Positions 1 through 6,917 of a DNA stretch of 9,573 nt are shown one piece after another. The translations under genes were made by a program, and so were the position numbers. A model generated the notes under the pieces. It worked only from the letters and a program-made list of their open reading frames with translations. It searched no databases and was not told the origin of the DNA. Each line of letters starts with the position of its first letter. Position 1 is the first letter of the stretch. Source of the DNA: Fidelibacterota bacterium (GTDB taxonomy: Bacteria; Fidelibacterota; Marinisomatia; Marinisomatales; TCS55); assembly GCA_014239505.1 (NCBI GenBank), contig JAAZYT010000153.1, forward strand, positions 1-9,573. The letters are read 5' to 3'.

Positions 1-2
1 GG

Positions 3-527
3 TCTATTCTTCTTTCATCAGAATCATGGCCTATTCAATTAAATGCTGTAAAATATTATCAATCTACAAATAATTGGAAACGTGCTTTGGAACTTTCAAC
101 TAAGGTAAATGATAAATTTCCAAATAATTTTGATGTTCAAATCATGCATGTAAAATCGCTTCTAAATGAGAATAGATTTGATGATGCTATTTTATTTCTT
201 GATAAAGCTAATGTTTTACCATCAGAGATGGCTAGAGAAAGTAGACAACTTTATGAATGGGTAAACCTGGCTAAAGCGATAGAATTTTTAAAGATGAATA
301 ATATTGATCAAGCGAGAGTGTATATAGAAAAAAGTAGAGAATGGCCAAAGAATCTTGGAATTGGAAAACCTTATAACCCTGATGAATCTCTTCAAGGTTA
401 TTTAAATAAATTTTTAAATAAAGAAATTTCTAAGAATGAGTTAATAAAAGAACTAAACCTTACTAATAATAAAAAAAGTGGTTATGGTTCTAAACTAATA
501 AATAATATAATTAAAGCTGTTAAATAG
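3..527 (+). CDS. C-terminal part of a TPR-like protein, probably DUF5107 family (5' end outside window)
   Basis: The reading frame is open from the left edge to the TAG at 525-527, giving about 174 visible residues. The start lies outside the window; an internal TTG at 87 is not needed as a start. The visible part is alpha-helical with TPR-like units, for example around 'NNWKRALELS' and 'ENRFDDAILFLDKANVLP', then a third helical pair, 'AKAIEFLKMNNIDQARVYIE'. Near the C terminus, 'SREWPKNLGIGKPYNPDES' resembles the tail of DUF5107/TPR proteins from Bacteroidetes and relatives, which carry a sugar-enzyme-like N-terminal domain of unresolved function. That likeness is from memory and the defining N-terminal domain is not visible. 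The gene converges on the sugar operon to its right. Partial TPR protein is secure; DUF5107 membership is probable only. Confidence 0.65.
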   Translation, partial: SILLSSESWPIQLNAVKYYQSTNNWKRALELSTKVNDKFPNNFDVQIMHVKSLLNENRFDDAILFLDKANVLPSEMARESRQLYEWVNLAKAIEFLKMNNIDQARVYIEKSREWPKNLGIGKPYNPDESLQGYLNKFLNKEISKNELIKELNLTNNKKSGYGSKLINNIIKAVK

Positions 528-531
528 AGGT

Positions 532-548
532 GATTCTAAAAAAGAATC
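532..548. terminator. Small inverted repeat in convergent gap, possible weak bidirectional terminator
   Basis: GATTCT (532-537) and AGAATC (543-548) form a 6-bp stem around an A5 loop, in the 31-base gap between two convergent stop codons. The position suits a shared terminator. However, the stem is A+T-rich and neither side is followed by a proper T tract, so an intrinsic terminator is only a possibility. Confidence 0.3.
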
Positions 549-558
549 TTGGTGAATA

Positions 559-1470
559 TTAAGAAGTAGAATTTTGTATTTTTTTCAATAATTTGTTGGT
601 TAAGTGAATTCCCTCTATTTCACTATGTAAAGTTCCTTCGTACTCAATACCAACATATCCATTATATCCATTTTCTAAAACAATTTTCATCATTCGATAA
701 TAATCAGAACCAGTTTCATTGCCATTTTCATCAAATTCATGACTTTTTGCACTAACTGCTTTCGCATACGGCATAAGTTCTTTCATCCCTTTATAACGAT
801 CATACCAATCATCATTTTCAATACGAAAATTTCCAAAATCAGGTAATGTTCCCATACGTGGATGATTTACTTGTTCCATTACTGAAGATAACCATTCACC
901 ATTTGATGATAAACCACCATGATTTTCAACTATAATATTTATTCCAACATTATCACCAAATTCTACCAAGCGTTTTAGACCATCAGCTGCTAATTTCACT
1001 TGTTCTTCATAAGTTCCAAAACTTCTGGCATTAACTCTAATTGAATGACAATCTAAAAATTTTGCAGCTTCAACCCACTTATAATGATTCTCAACTGCTT
1101 GAGTCCTTTTTGTATTCTCAGGATCGCCAAGATTACCTTCATTGTCACACATAATTAGTAAACTTTTCACTCCAATGTCATCTGCACGTTTTTTCATTTC
1201 AGTTAAATAACCTATATCATTTGCATGATTAAAAAAGAAAGAATTCACATATTCAATTGCATTAATTCCGAAATCATTTTGAGCAATTTCTGCAAAGTTA
1301 AGATGTTCTATTTCTTTTTTTTGTAATGCGCGATGTAGAGACCATTCAGCTAAAGAAATTTTAAAAGGCAATTTGTTAGTACAACTTGAGAATAAACTAC
1401 TGCTTAAGCTTGTGAGTACCAGGCCTCCAGTTAAAGAAGCGGATTTTTTAATAAAATCTCTACGTTTCAA
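559..1470 (-). CDS. Tat-exported TIM-barrel sugar isomerase/epimerase-like protein
   Basis: This 303-residue protein fits the xylose-isomerase-like TIM-barrel family (AP_endonuc_2, sugar phosphate isomerase/epimerase). It starts with a twin-arginine signal (KRRDFIKK, residues 2-9), a hydrophobic stretch, and Cys30 in a loose lipobox (LFSSC), so it is probably exported and perhaps lipid-anchored. Barrel strands include 'KISLAEWSL' (37-45), 'NIIVENHGG' (178-186), 'GTLPDFGNF' (207-215) and 'GYVGIEYEG' (271-279). Glu182, Asp211, His244 and Glu276 are likely metal ligands by family analogy. The start is TTG at 1470, directly after the TAA of the upstream DUF1080 gene and in the same frame. It is chosen because the Tat motif begins there and AGGA lies 8 bases upstream. 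Last gene of the operon. It probably isomerises, epimerises or cleaves a keto-sugar made by its neighbours. The exact reaction cannot be read from sequence. Confidence 0.85.
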   Translation of the reverse strand: MKRRDFIKKSASLTGGLVLTSLSSSLFSSCTNKLPFKISLAEWSLHRALQKKEIEHLNFAEIAQNDFGINAIEYVNSFFFNHANDIGYLTEMKKRADDIGVKSLLIMCDNEGNLGDPENTKRTQAVENHYKWVEAAKFLDCHSIRVNARSFGTYEEQVKLAADGLKRLVEFGDNVGINIIVENHGGLSSNGEWLSSVMEQVNHPRMGTLPDFGNFRIENDDWYDRYKGMKELMPYAKAVSAKSHEFDENGNETGSDYYRMMKIVLENGYNGYVGIEYEGTLHSEIEGIHLTNKLLKKIQNSTS

Positions 1471-2124
1471 TTACAGTTTCCTAATACGAATATTTCGATA
1501 CCATATTTCTCCATGATCACCTTGGAGACCAATGTGTCCTTCAGAGGCTTTAGCAAACAAAGGCATTGAATTAAATTTACTTTTTTCTACAAGCTCCCAC
1601 ATTTCTTTACTTCCATAAGTATACTCAACAATCTTAGTTCCATTTAGCCAATGCTCGACTTGATTATCTTTAACTTTTATTCGAACTTGATTGAATTCAC
1701 CAACTGCTTTTACCACTGATTTTGATGGAGCAATCATAGCATATAAAGAACCAGCCGATGTAAGTGTATTTTTCCCATCAGTATGTTCGTTGTCATCTAA
1801 TACTTGCATTTCAGGGGCGGTTTGCCAAATATAATCTCCTTCTTCAGTTGCGAAGTAAAAAACTCCACTATTGCCTCCAATTGGGACTTTCCATTCAAGT
1901 TCTAATTCAAAATTCTTATAAATATCTTCGCTAATTAGATCAATGCCATGATCTGGTTTTGTTTTTAATGTCCCATCTACAACTTCCCAAGAATCTGGCA
2001 TTTCTGTTTGTCGATATCCACGTAAACCTTTTACAGTTTCACCATCAAAAAGTACAGTCCACTCAGAATTTGTAGCGCAACTACTTATTAATATTGTTGT
2101 AAATAATGTAAATACTTTTTTCAT
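1471..2124 (-). CDS. DUF1080 lipoprotein (3-keto-disaccharide hydrolase family)
   Basis: This 217-residue protein has a lipoprotein signal ending in LISSC, with Cys16 as the probable lipidated residue. The rest is a single DUF1080 domain (Pfam 3-keto-disaccharide hydrolase, a concanavalin-like beta-sandwich). Family hallmarks are visible: 'LFDGETVKG' (25-33), 'GTLKTKPDHG' (51-60), 'ELEWKVPIGGNSGVFYF' (75-91), 'PEMQVLDDNEH' (104-114), 'NQVEHWLNGTKIVEY' (154-168) and 'GHIGLQGDHGEIWYRNIRI' (196-214). Family members hydrolyse or eliminate glycosidic bonds after the sugar has been oxidised to a 3-keto form. The ATG at 2124 has AAAGGA upstream with a 6-base gap, overlapping the stop of the previous gene, which ends 3 bases away. 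It likely acts in the periplasm on the product of the Tat-exported oxidoreductase of the same operon. The family call is firm; the substrate is unknown. Confidence 0.9.
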   Translation of the reverse strand: MKKVFTLFTTILISSCATNSEWTVLFDGETVKGLRGYRQTEMPDSWEVVDGTLKTKPDHGIDLISEDIYKNFELELEWKVPIGGNSGVFYFATEEGDYIWQTAPEMQVLDDNEHTDGKNTLTSAGSLYAMIAPSKSVVKAVGEFNQVRIKVKDNQVEHWLNGTKIVEYTYGSKEMWELVEKSKFNSMPLFAKASEGHIGLQGDHGEIWYRNIRIRKL

Positions 2125-2127
2125 TCT

Positions 2128-3378
2128 TCATCCTTTAGGATTCCATTCACCACGTGCAACAGCAGGGATAAATGTTTCTATTTCTTTATTTGGCAATTTA
2201 ATTGTTTTACCTTGTTCAGCACTCATATACGCAGCCATAAGAAGGTAAGTTACCTCTAGACCATCATCAAAATTTTCTTCAGGTCGTTTTCCTGCTAAAA
2301 ATGATTCTACCATATGTCGATTTTCTGCGGTATACCCATATACTTCAGCTTCATTACTTACTACTGGCATTCCACCAGATTCAGCATTTTGTTTTTCAAC
2401 TAAATCTTCACCCTCTGTTCCTGTGACTTTACGACTAAAAAATACTTTTAAATCTGGATCAAGAGTATTTACAAACATCGAATATTCAGGTCCAAATAAT
2501 TCCATACTTAATCTGAGTCCTTCACCAACAAAACACCAAGAAGTTGTCGTTTCAACGATAAGCTTATTATTGTCTTCATCTAAATATTCAACTAAAGAAC
2601 GGGCAAAATCTTCCGATGGTCTTTTGGAATAATCAGTTTCACCACCGCTATTATCAGATAAAATCTTTGAATATTCCGGTCTTTGCCATTTTAGGCAATC
2701 TGTATGAGCACTAATACTAACAGCCTTGATGGAATCTCTAGGTTTACCAGGCTCTGTTAACATAAATCTTGCTTCCTCTACAGAGTGGCACATCATGTCA
2801 TTTAAAACGCCGCCACCTTGAAGTGAGCCTTCCCAAAACCAAGGCATATGAGGTCCAGAATGTTCTTCAGCAGCCCTTGCTAAATATGGGCGCCCAGTTG
2901 TAGCAGCACCCCTAGACCAAATAATTTCTTTTCCACGTGTTATTGAAGGGGAAAAAACTTGGTTTTCTAAGTATCCATCCAATAGTCCTACGCTCTGAGT
3001 AAGCTCTTTAACTCTTTTAGCTTCTTCATAATTACGTCCCAATGGTTTTTCACAAGCTATACCAATTAATTCACCTTTACCGGTATTTATTGCGTTGGCT
3101 ATTTCCTCAAAGGTCTCTATTCTAGCAAAATTTGGTGAACAGACCCATAAAGCATTAATTGCAGGGTCTGCTATCATTTCTGTTATTGAATCATAAGCTT
3201 TTGCATTATGACCTACTCCAATAGATTTTGCAAGTAACGCTGATTCTTCAGCAGAACTTTTAGTTCGAGACATAACACCCATTACATCACAATTTCTCAC
3301 AGAGATTAATGATTCAATATGAAATCGAGTAATAAATCCACCACCAATAAATCCAATTCCAATTCGTTGATTATTCAT
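2128..3378 (-). CDS. Cytosolic Gfo/Idh/MocA family oxidoreductase
   Basis: This 416-residue NAD(P)-dependent sugar oxidoreductase starts almost directly with the Rossmann fold: 'IGIGFIGGGFI' (6-16), with Gly9, Gly12 and Gly14 in the dinucleotide loop. The hallmark 'CEKPLG' (109-114) supplies the catalytic Lys111 of the EKP motif. In the C-terminal substrate domain, 'GGGVLNDMMCHSVEEARFM' (188-206) carries Asp194 and His198, the usual catalytic-site pair. No signal peptide is present, so the enzyme should act in the cytoplasm, unlike the Tat-exported relative encoded upstream. The ATG at 3378 overlaps the transporter gene by 8 bases (ATGAATAA) and has no clear ribosome binding site, which points to translational coupling. 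A likely job is reducing or oxidising an imported keto-sugar. Family certain, substrate and direction unknown. Confidence 0.92.
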   Translation of the reverse strand: MNNQRIGIGFIGGGFITRFHIESLISVRNCDVMGVMSRTKSSAEESALLAKSIGVGHNAKAYDSITEMIADPAINALWVCSPNFARIETFEEIANAINTGKGELIGIACEKPLGRNYEEAKRVKELTQSVGLLDGYLENQVFSPSITRGKEIIWSRGAATTGRPYLARAAEEHSGPHMPWFWEGSLQGGGVLNDMMCHSVEEARFMLTEPGKPRDSIKAVSISAHTDCLKWQRPEYSKILSDNSGGETDYSKRPSEDFARSLVEYLDEDNNKLIVETTTSWCFVGEGLRLSMELFGPEYSMFVNTLDPDLKVFFSRKVTGTEGEDLVEKQNAESGGMPVVSNEAEVYGYTAENRHMVESFLAGKRPEENFDDGLEVTYLLMAAYMSAEQGKTIKLPNKEIETFIPAVARGEWNPKG

Positions 3379-4633
3379 TGCTATTATTTAATTGCGTTTT
3401 AAAGAAAGATAAAAATAATATACCTGTAACTAATCCTATGCCTGCCAGTGTATACCAAAAATTAGAATAATCAAAAACCCCTGCAACAGTATTTATCTCT
3501 TGTAATTTACCAGAAAGCCAACCTCCCATAACGGGACCTCCGCCAAAAATAATAATTCCAAAAACTGTTTGTGCTGAGTGTCTAACATCATCATCCGCTA
3601 ATTTATCAACATAAATAAATCCAGCAGCAAAGAAGAAAGCAAAACAGAAACCATGAAATGCTTGACTTATTACCATAACCCAAACAGGTAAAAAGGATGT
3701 GCCAAAAATAACATAACGTGCAAAATAAGCCATAATTCCAATCGTTATAACTTTCTTAAAACCAAGGCGTTTTAAAAAGTAACCTAAATAAGCCATTGTT
3801 GCTATTTCTGCAAATTGGCCAATAGTCATTGCAGGACCAATTGCACTATCTTTAATACCTATGGAAGATAAGAAAGGCCCAGTCTGAAGAAAGTAAATTT
3901 GATGAATTATGCTTACGCCTAGACTAGCTAAAACAAGAACTAAAAATGATTTATTCGAAAATAGAGAAAAAGCTTTTTTAAAAGCGAGTTTTTCAACAGC
4001 ATTTGCTTTTGGTGGAGTATGCGGTAATAAGAAACAAAATAAACCATATACAATAGATATAATTCCTGAAAATTTAAGAGCATCAGCTAATCGAGCAGTA
4101 ACACCTGGGACTTCATCTCCAGATAAAAATGGTGGCATAAGTTGTAATGAAAGATCTTGCTGAAGCCATATCATAGGGAAAGCCCAGCTTGCAACAATCC
4201 ACCCTATTGTACCCCAAACACGTATTTTAGGAAAAGTATTCTCAGTATCATCAATGTGGGAAAATGCAATTGAGTTAGATAGTGCTAAGGTAGGCATATA
4301 TAATACACTATATATAATAGATAGATATAGCCATGATATGTAATCAGTTTGGTTTGCAGTGTACCACTTAACAATACCACCTGTAATAACCAAAAAAGAT
4401 AAAATACGTTCAGTGCTGAAATAACGATCTGCAAGTTGTCCAGCAATAAATGGTGAAGCAATTGCTCCTATTGAACCAGCAAGACCTAATATCATTCCTA
4501 TTTCAGAACCTGTAAATCCAAGACCGCCTTCAACTACACTTGCTGAAAGGTACCTGGCGGTTAAAGGAAGCCACGCTCCCCAAATAGCAAATTGAAGGAA
4601 CATCATTGTTCCTAATCGAGTATTTTTATTCAT
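3371..4633 (-). CDS. MFS transporter of the nucleoside:H+ symporter (NupG-like) family
   Basis: This 420-residue inner-membrane protein has about twelve hydrophobic segments, the normal size for the major facilitator superfamily. The N-terminal 'FLQFAIWGAWLPLTARYL' (12-29) matches the first helix of the NupG/XapB-type nucleoside symporter family. Further agreement is in 'GQLADRYFSTERIL' (65-78), 'RVWGTIGWIVA' (138-148), 'GQFAEIATMAYLGYFLKRLG' (272-291) and 'QAFHGFCFAFFFAAGFIYVD' (324-343). In known members the substrate is a nucleoside, but relatives are common in sugar-utilisation operons of unrelated phyla. Here, between two sugar oxidoreductases, import of a sugar or keto-sugar is more plausible than nucleosides (inference). 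The ATG at 4633 lies 15 bases after the previous stop with no evident Shine-Dalgarno. Its 3' end overlaps the next gene by 8 bases. Confidence 0.88.
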   Translation of the reverse strand: MNKNTRLGTMMFLQFAIWGAWLPLTARYLSASVVEGGLGFTGSEIGMILGLAGSIGAIASPFIAGQLADRYFSTERILSFLVITGGIVKWYTANQTDYISWLYLSIIYSVLYMPTLALSNSIAFSHIDDTENTFPKIRVWGTIGWIVASWAFPMIWLQQDLSLQLMPPFLSGDEVPGVTARLADALKFSGIISIVYGLFCFLLPHTPPKANAVEKLAFKKAFSLFSNKSFLVLVLASLGVSIIHQIYFLQTGPFLSSIGIKDSAIGPAMTIGQFAEIATMAYLGYFLKRLGFKKVITIGIMAYFARYVIFGTSFLPVWVMVISQAFHGFCFAFFFAAGFIYVDKLADDDVRHSAQTVFGIIIFGGGPVMGGWLSGKLQEINTVAGVFDYSNFWYTLAGIGLVTGILFLSFFKTQLNNSNE

Positions 4634-4648
4634 AAGGTTATTATAGTC

Positions 4649-6244
4649 TTAAATAAGTTTTCGATTTACCGGATCCCATTCAACTCTTCTTCCGGTAAAA
4701 TACGATTCAGTAGCCATAGCACAAGTCACTGCTTCATGGAATGCAACATCAATATTGCATTTTGGCATTGAACCATCCCTTATAGAGTCTAACCAATCTT
4801 TTATATGAAGGTGGGTTGGATCTACTCGTTTTCCTGCTCTATAAGTATATAACAAACCTTTGTTTGCAAAGTAACGAGAGGTAGCAGATGTTACACCATC
4901 AATTTCTTTTGAACCCGGTGAATAAGTATAGATTGGATAATTTGGATTAATTATACCACTTTTCAATCTATCTTTATATTGTGTTGATTCTGAATCGGCA
5001 GTTACTGCAAAGCCATGCACAGAGCCACCACCACTTTGACCACCCATTTGCATAGTAGCATCATGGCCCATTATCCTGTTTCCACGTGGATTATTACTTG
5101 AAAGACTAGCACTGTATAAAAGTGTTAGGTCTTTATTAGGATATTCAAATGTTGCATTCCATACATCTGGTACATCTCGACCATCCTTATAGAAATAAAC
5201 ACCACCTGTTGAAGAGGCATATTTTGGAATACCAATATCCATTATTTGATTAATTGCATCAAAATCATGAGAAAATAAATCTCCTGACAAGCCTGTACCA
5301 TAATCATACCAACATCTCCATCTAAAAAAGCGTTTTAAAGCTTCCTCTCCAAATGGAATTTTGTTTGGAGAGGGCTCTTGAAAAGTTTCCCAATCAATTG
5401 TTTGTTCGTTTCCTTTTGGATGAATTCCCCAAACCCATGCACCCCAAGGAGAATTACGATTTGTTGTTATTTCTACTAAATTTATTGGACCAAGAAGACC
5501 TTGTTGGACAATTTCTCTAGCTTTTTCATTTGCTTCTACTTGACGGTTTTGATGACCAAGTTGAAAAGTTATACCAGTCTTCTTTACTGCATCATAAACA
5601 TCAATTGCTTCATCAAAAGTTCTAGTCATACCTTTTTCGCAATAAACATGTTTTCCTGCTTTTGCTGCATCAATTGAGATACGAGAGTGCCAATGATCTG
5701 GAGTGGCAATTATCACAGCATCAATATCATCACTAGCTAAGAGATCTTTATAATGACGATAGCGTGTAGCAGAGGCTTTTGGATTGCCACCAGGACGTAT
5801 ATCATTTTCTGAAGCATTTATACCTAGTTCTGCGTTTACATCAAAAACATCACAAACGCCCACTAAAGAACAATTTAAATCTTCTTGACTCATGAATGTT
5901 TCAAATTGTTTATCTAACTTATTTTTTCTTGCATTTTCAGAAACTGTATCGGTCCAACCTTTAGTTGCAAAACCAGCACCACGAACAAGATGACTACCTC
6001 TACCACCATATCCAATAACGCCAATATTAAGATGGCGACTGTTTGAAATAGATTTAACTGCTGCAGGTGCAGATTTTTTCTTAATTAAATCTGATAGTAA
6101 ATTTGCTTTTTTAGCTTTATCTCTACTCATTTTACGCCAAAGATTTACCAGAAAAACTCCTGCTACTGGTACAGTGGCTAAACCTTTAATAAGGTCTCGG
6201 CGTTCTAAATTTGTTTTGTTTGGTTCTTTTGATGTGTCTCCCAT
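4649..6244 (-). CDS. Tat-exported Gfo/Idh/MocA family oxidoreductase
   Basis: This 531-residue protein is longer than the usual 330-460 of the family. Residues 1-36 form a twin-arginine signal (ERRDLIKG, 14-21, then a hydrophobic stretch). A very basic linker follows (about 37-65) before the Rossmann fold at 'LNIGVIGYGGRG' (72-83). 'ATPDHWHSRISIDAAKAGKH' (180-199) and 'CEKGMT' (202-207) mark the NAD(P) domain; Lys204 is kept, but the usual Pro of EKP is Gly205. The substrate domain has 'RWRCWYDYGTGLSGDLFSHD' (308-327), with Asp322 and His326 as the likely catalytic pair. The ATG at 6244 has AAGGAG five bases upstream, and the DoxX gene ends 9 bases before. Exported relatives keep a tightly bound cofactor and oxidise sugars in the periplasm. 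Here it probably makes the keto-sugar used by the DUF1080 and TIM-barrel proteins. Family firm, reaction inferred. Confidence 0.9.
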   Translation of the reverse strand: MGDTSKEPNKTNLERRDLIKGLATVPVAGVFLVNLWRKMSRDKAKKANLLSDLIKKKSAPAAVKSISNSRHLNIGVIGYGGRGSHLVRGAGFATKGWTDTVSENARKNKLDKQFETFMSQEDLNCSLVGVCDVFDVNAELGINASENDIRPGGNPKASATRYRHYKDLLASDDIDAVIIATPDHWHSRISIDAAKAGKHVYCEKGMTRTFDEAIDVYDAVKKTGITFQLGHQNRQVEANEKAREIVQQGLLGPINLVEITTNRNSPWGAWVWGIHPKGNEQTIDWETFQEPSPNKIPFGEEALKRFFRWRCWYDYGTGLSGDLFSHDFDAINQIMDIGIPKYASSTGGVYFYKDGRDVPDVWNATFEYPNKDLTLLYSASLSSNNPRGNRIMGHDATMQMGGQSGGGSVHGFAVTADSESTQYKDRLKSGIINPNYPIYTYSPGSKEIDGVTSATSRYFANKGLLYTYRAGKRVDPTHLHIKDWLDSIRDGSMPKCNIDVAFHEAVTCAMATESYFTGRRVEWDPVNRKLI

Positions 6245-6253
6245 TTTAACTCC

Positions 6254-6748
6254 TTAATGTTTTTCTTGGTTTGAAAAGAAACGATCCAAACCAATAATAT
6301 TACTAGTTGGGAATACGTAAACTACCCATAATGCACAGGCTTCAATTAAATTTTTATTTACAATCAAATAACTTCCTTCATTAGGTTTTCCATACTCAAG
6401 ACCTAAAAGTGGTGGCGCAAATAAATAATAAGATAATACTAATGCCATACCCACTAAAGAGCCATATCTAGAAAAAAGCCCAAGTAATAAAGAACAGCCA
6501 ACCAAAGTTAATCCCCACATATTGGTATAATCTGAAATTGTTAAAAGAGTAGGGTTTGCAACTATTGATTTAGCTAAACCAGAAAAAATCCACTTTGAAT
6601 CTAGAAGGTAAGCAGCTGATGACCAGTAAGGATTAATTAATTTTGCTATTCCTTCATATAAAAAATGCCAGCCAATAAGAACTCGTAATACAACTAAACC
6701 ATATAATTGATATTTATTTTCTTTTATTGAAATATCTAGACTGCTCAT
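6254..6748 (-). CDS. DoxX family membrane protein, first gene of the operon
   Basis: This is a 164-residue inner-membrane protein with four likely transmembrane helices, at about 15-33, 76-91, 95-113 and 131-149, as in the DoxX family. Conserved-looking stretches are 'LRVLIGWHFLYEGIAKL' (21-37) and 'VNKNLIEACAL' (130-140). The frame is open upstream to an ATG at 6823, but the ATG at 6748 is chosen because GAGGAG precedes it by six bases and the extra 25 residues are polar and unlike the family. DoxX relatives include a subunit of archaeal thiosulfate:quinone oxidoreductase, but most members have no known function. Placement as first gene, 9 bases before an exported dehydrogenase, suggests a redox or membrane-partner role for that enzyme. 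This is inference. Confidence 0.85.
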   Translation of the reverse strand: MSSLDISIKENKYQLYGLVVLRVLIGWHFLYEGIAKLINPYWSSAAYLLDSKWIFSGLAKSIVANPTLLTISDYTNMWGLTLVGCSLLLGLFSRYGSLVGMALVLSYYLFAPPLLGLEYGKPNEGSYLIVNKNLIEACALWVVYVFPTSNIIGLDRFFSNQEKH

Positions 6749-6917
6749 TTTATTCTCCTCTTTAAATGAATATTCTACTCTTATCGGGTAGTAATGATAA
6801 TAGTTATCTACTCTAAAAAACAAGATTCATTTTATTTCCAAGTAGTTCATTGTGTATCCAAGGAAAAATGAGTTATTTTCTCTATCTAAAAACATAATAT
6901 CCTTGAGGAGGGAGACC
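6749..6917. promoter_or_regulatory. Divergent promoter region between the sugar operon and the peptidase genes
   Basis: These 169 bases separate two start codons facing outward, so both transcription units must be driven from here. For the minus-strand operon a weak candidate is TTGTTT (complement of 6818-6823) with TATTAT (complement of 6797-6802), spacing 15. For the plus strand TTGTGT (6850-6855) and TATTTT (6874-6879), spacing 18, is weaker still. A dyad, GATAA-TAG-TTATC (6796-6808), overlaps the minus-strand -10 candidate and could be an operator. No regulator gene lies in the window. The region's role is sure; the exact boxes are not. Confidence 0.45.
6796..6808. repeat. Short dyad overlapping the operon's candidate -10 box
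   Basis: GATAA (6796-6800) and TTATC (6804-6808) form a perfect 5-3-5 inverted repeat. GTAG (6788-6791) and CTAC (6808-6811) are also complementary but have a different centre, so the larger structure is imperfect. A dyad this short can arise by chance in A+T-rich DNA. Confidence 0.25.

Noticed and set aside
2423..2632. Plus-strand open frame of 69 codons inside the cytosolic oxidoreductase gene
   Set aside because: It lies wholly opposite a well-conserved enzyme gene and its translation has no recognisable domain.
3909..4163. Plus-strand open frame of 84 codons inside the MFS gene
   Set aside because: It is antisense to conserved transporter sequence, and the product is low-complexity without family features.
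3371..4633. True nucleoside transport as the function of the MFS protein
   Set aside because: The family match is good, but no nucleoside-metabolism gene is nearby and all operon partners are sugar enzymes, so the nucleoside label was not adopted as a function.
4649..6244. GH109-type NAD-dependent glycosidase identity for the exported oxidoreductase
   Set aside because: GH109 enzymes share the Tat signal and fold but have a different active-site signature around the catalytic His; here the motif is the SGDLFSHD type, and the length does not match.
6749..6823. 25-residue N-terminal extension of the DoxX protein from an upstream ATG
   Set aside because: The internal ATG at 6748 has an excellent ribosome binding site and gives a normal DoxX length; the extension would fill the promoter region.
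6852..6917. 22-residue extension of the M24 peptidase from a GTG
   Set aside because: The ATG at 6918 has a strong ribosome binding site and begins a standard signal peptide, which the extension would bury.
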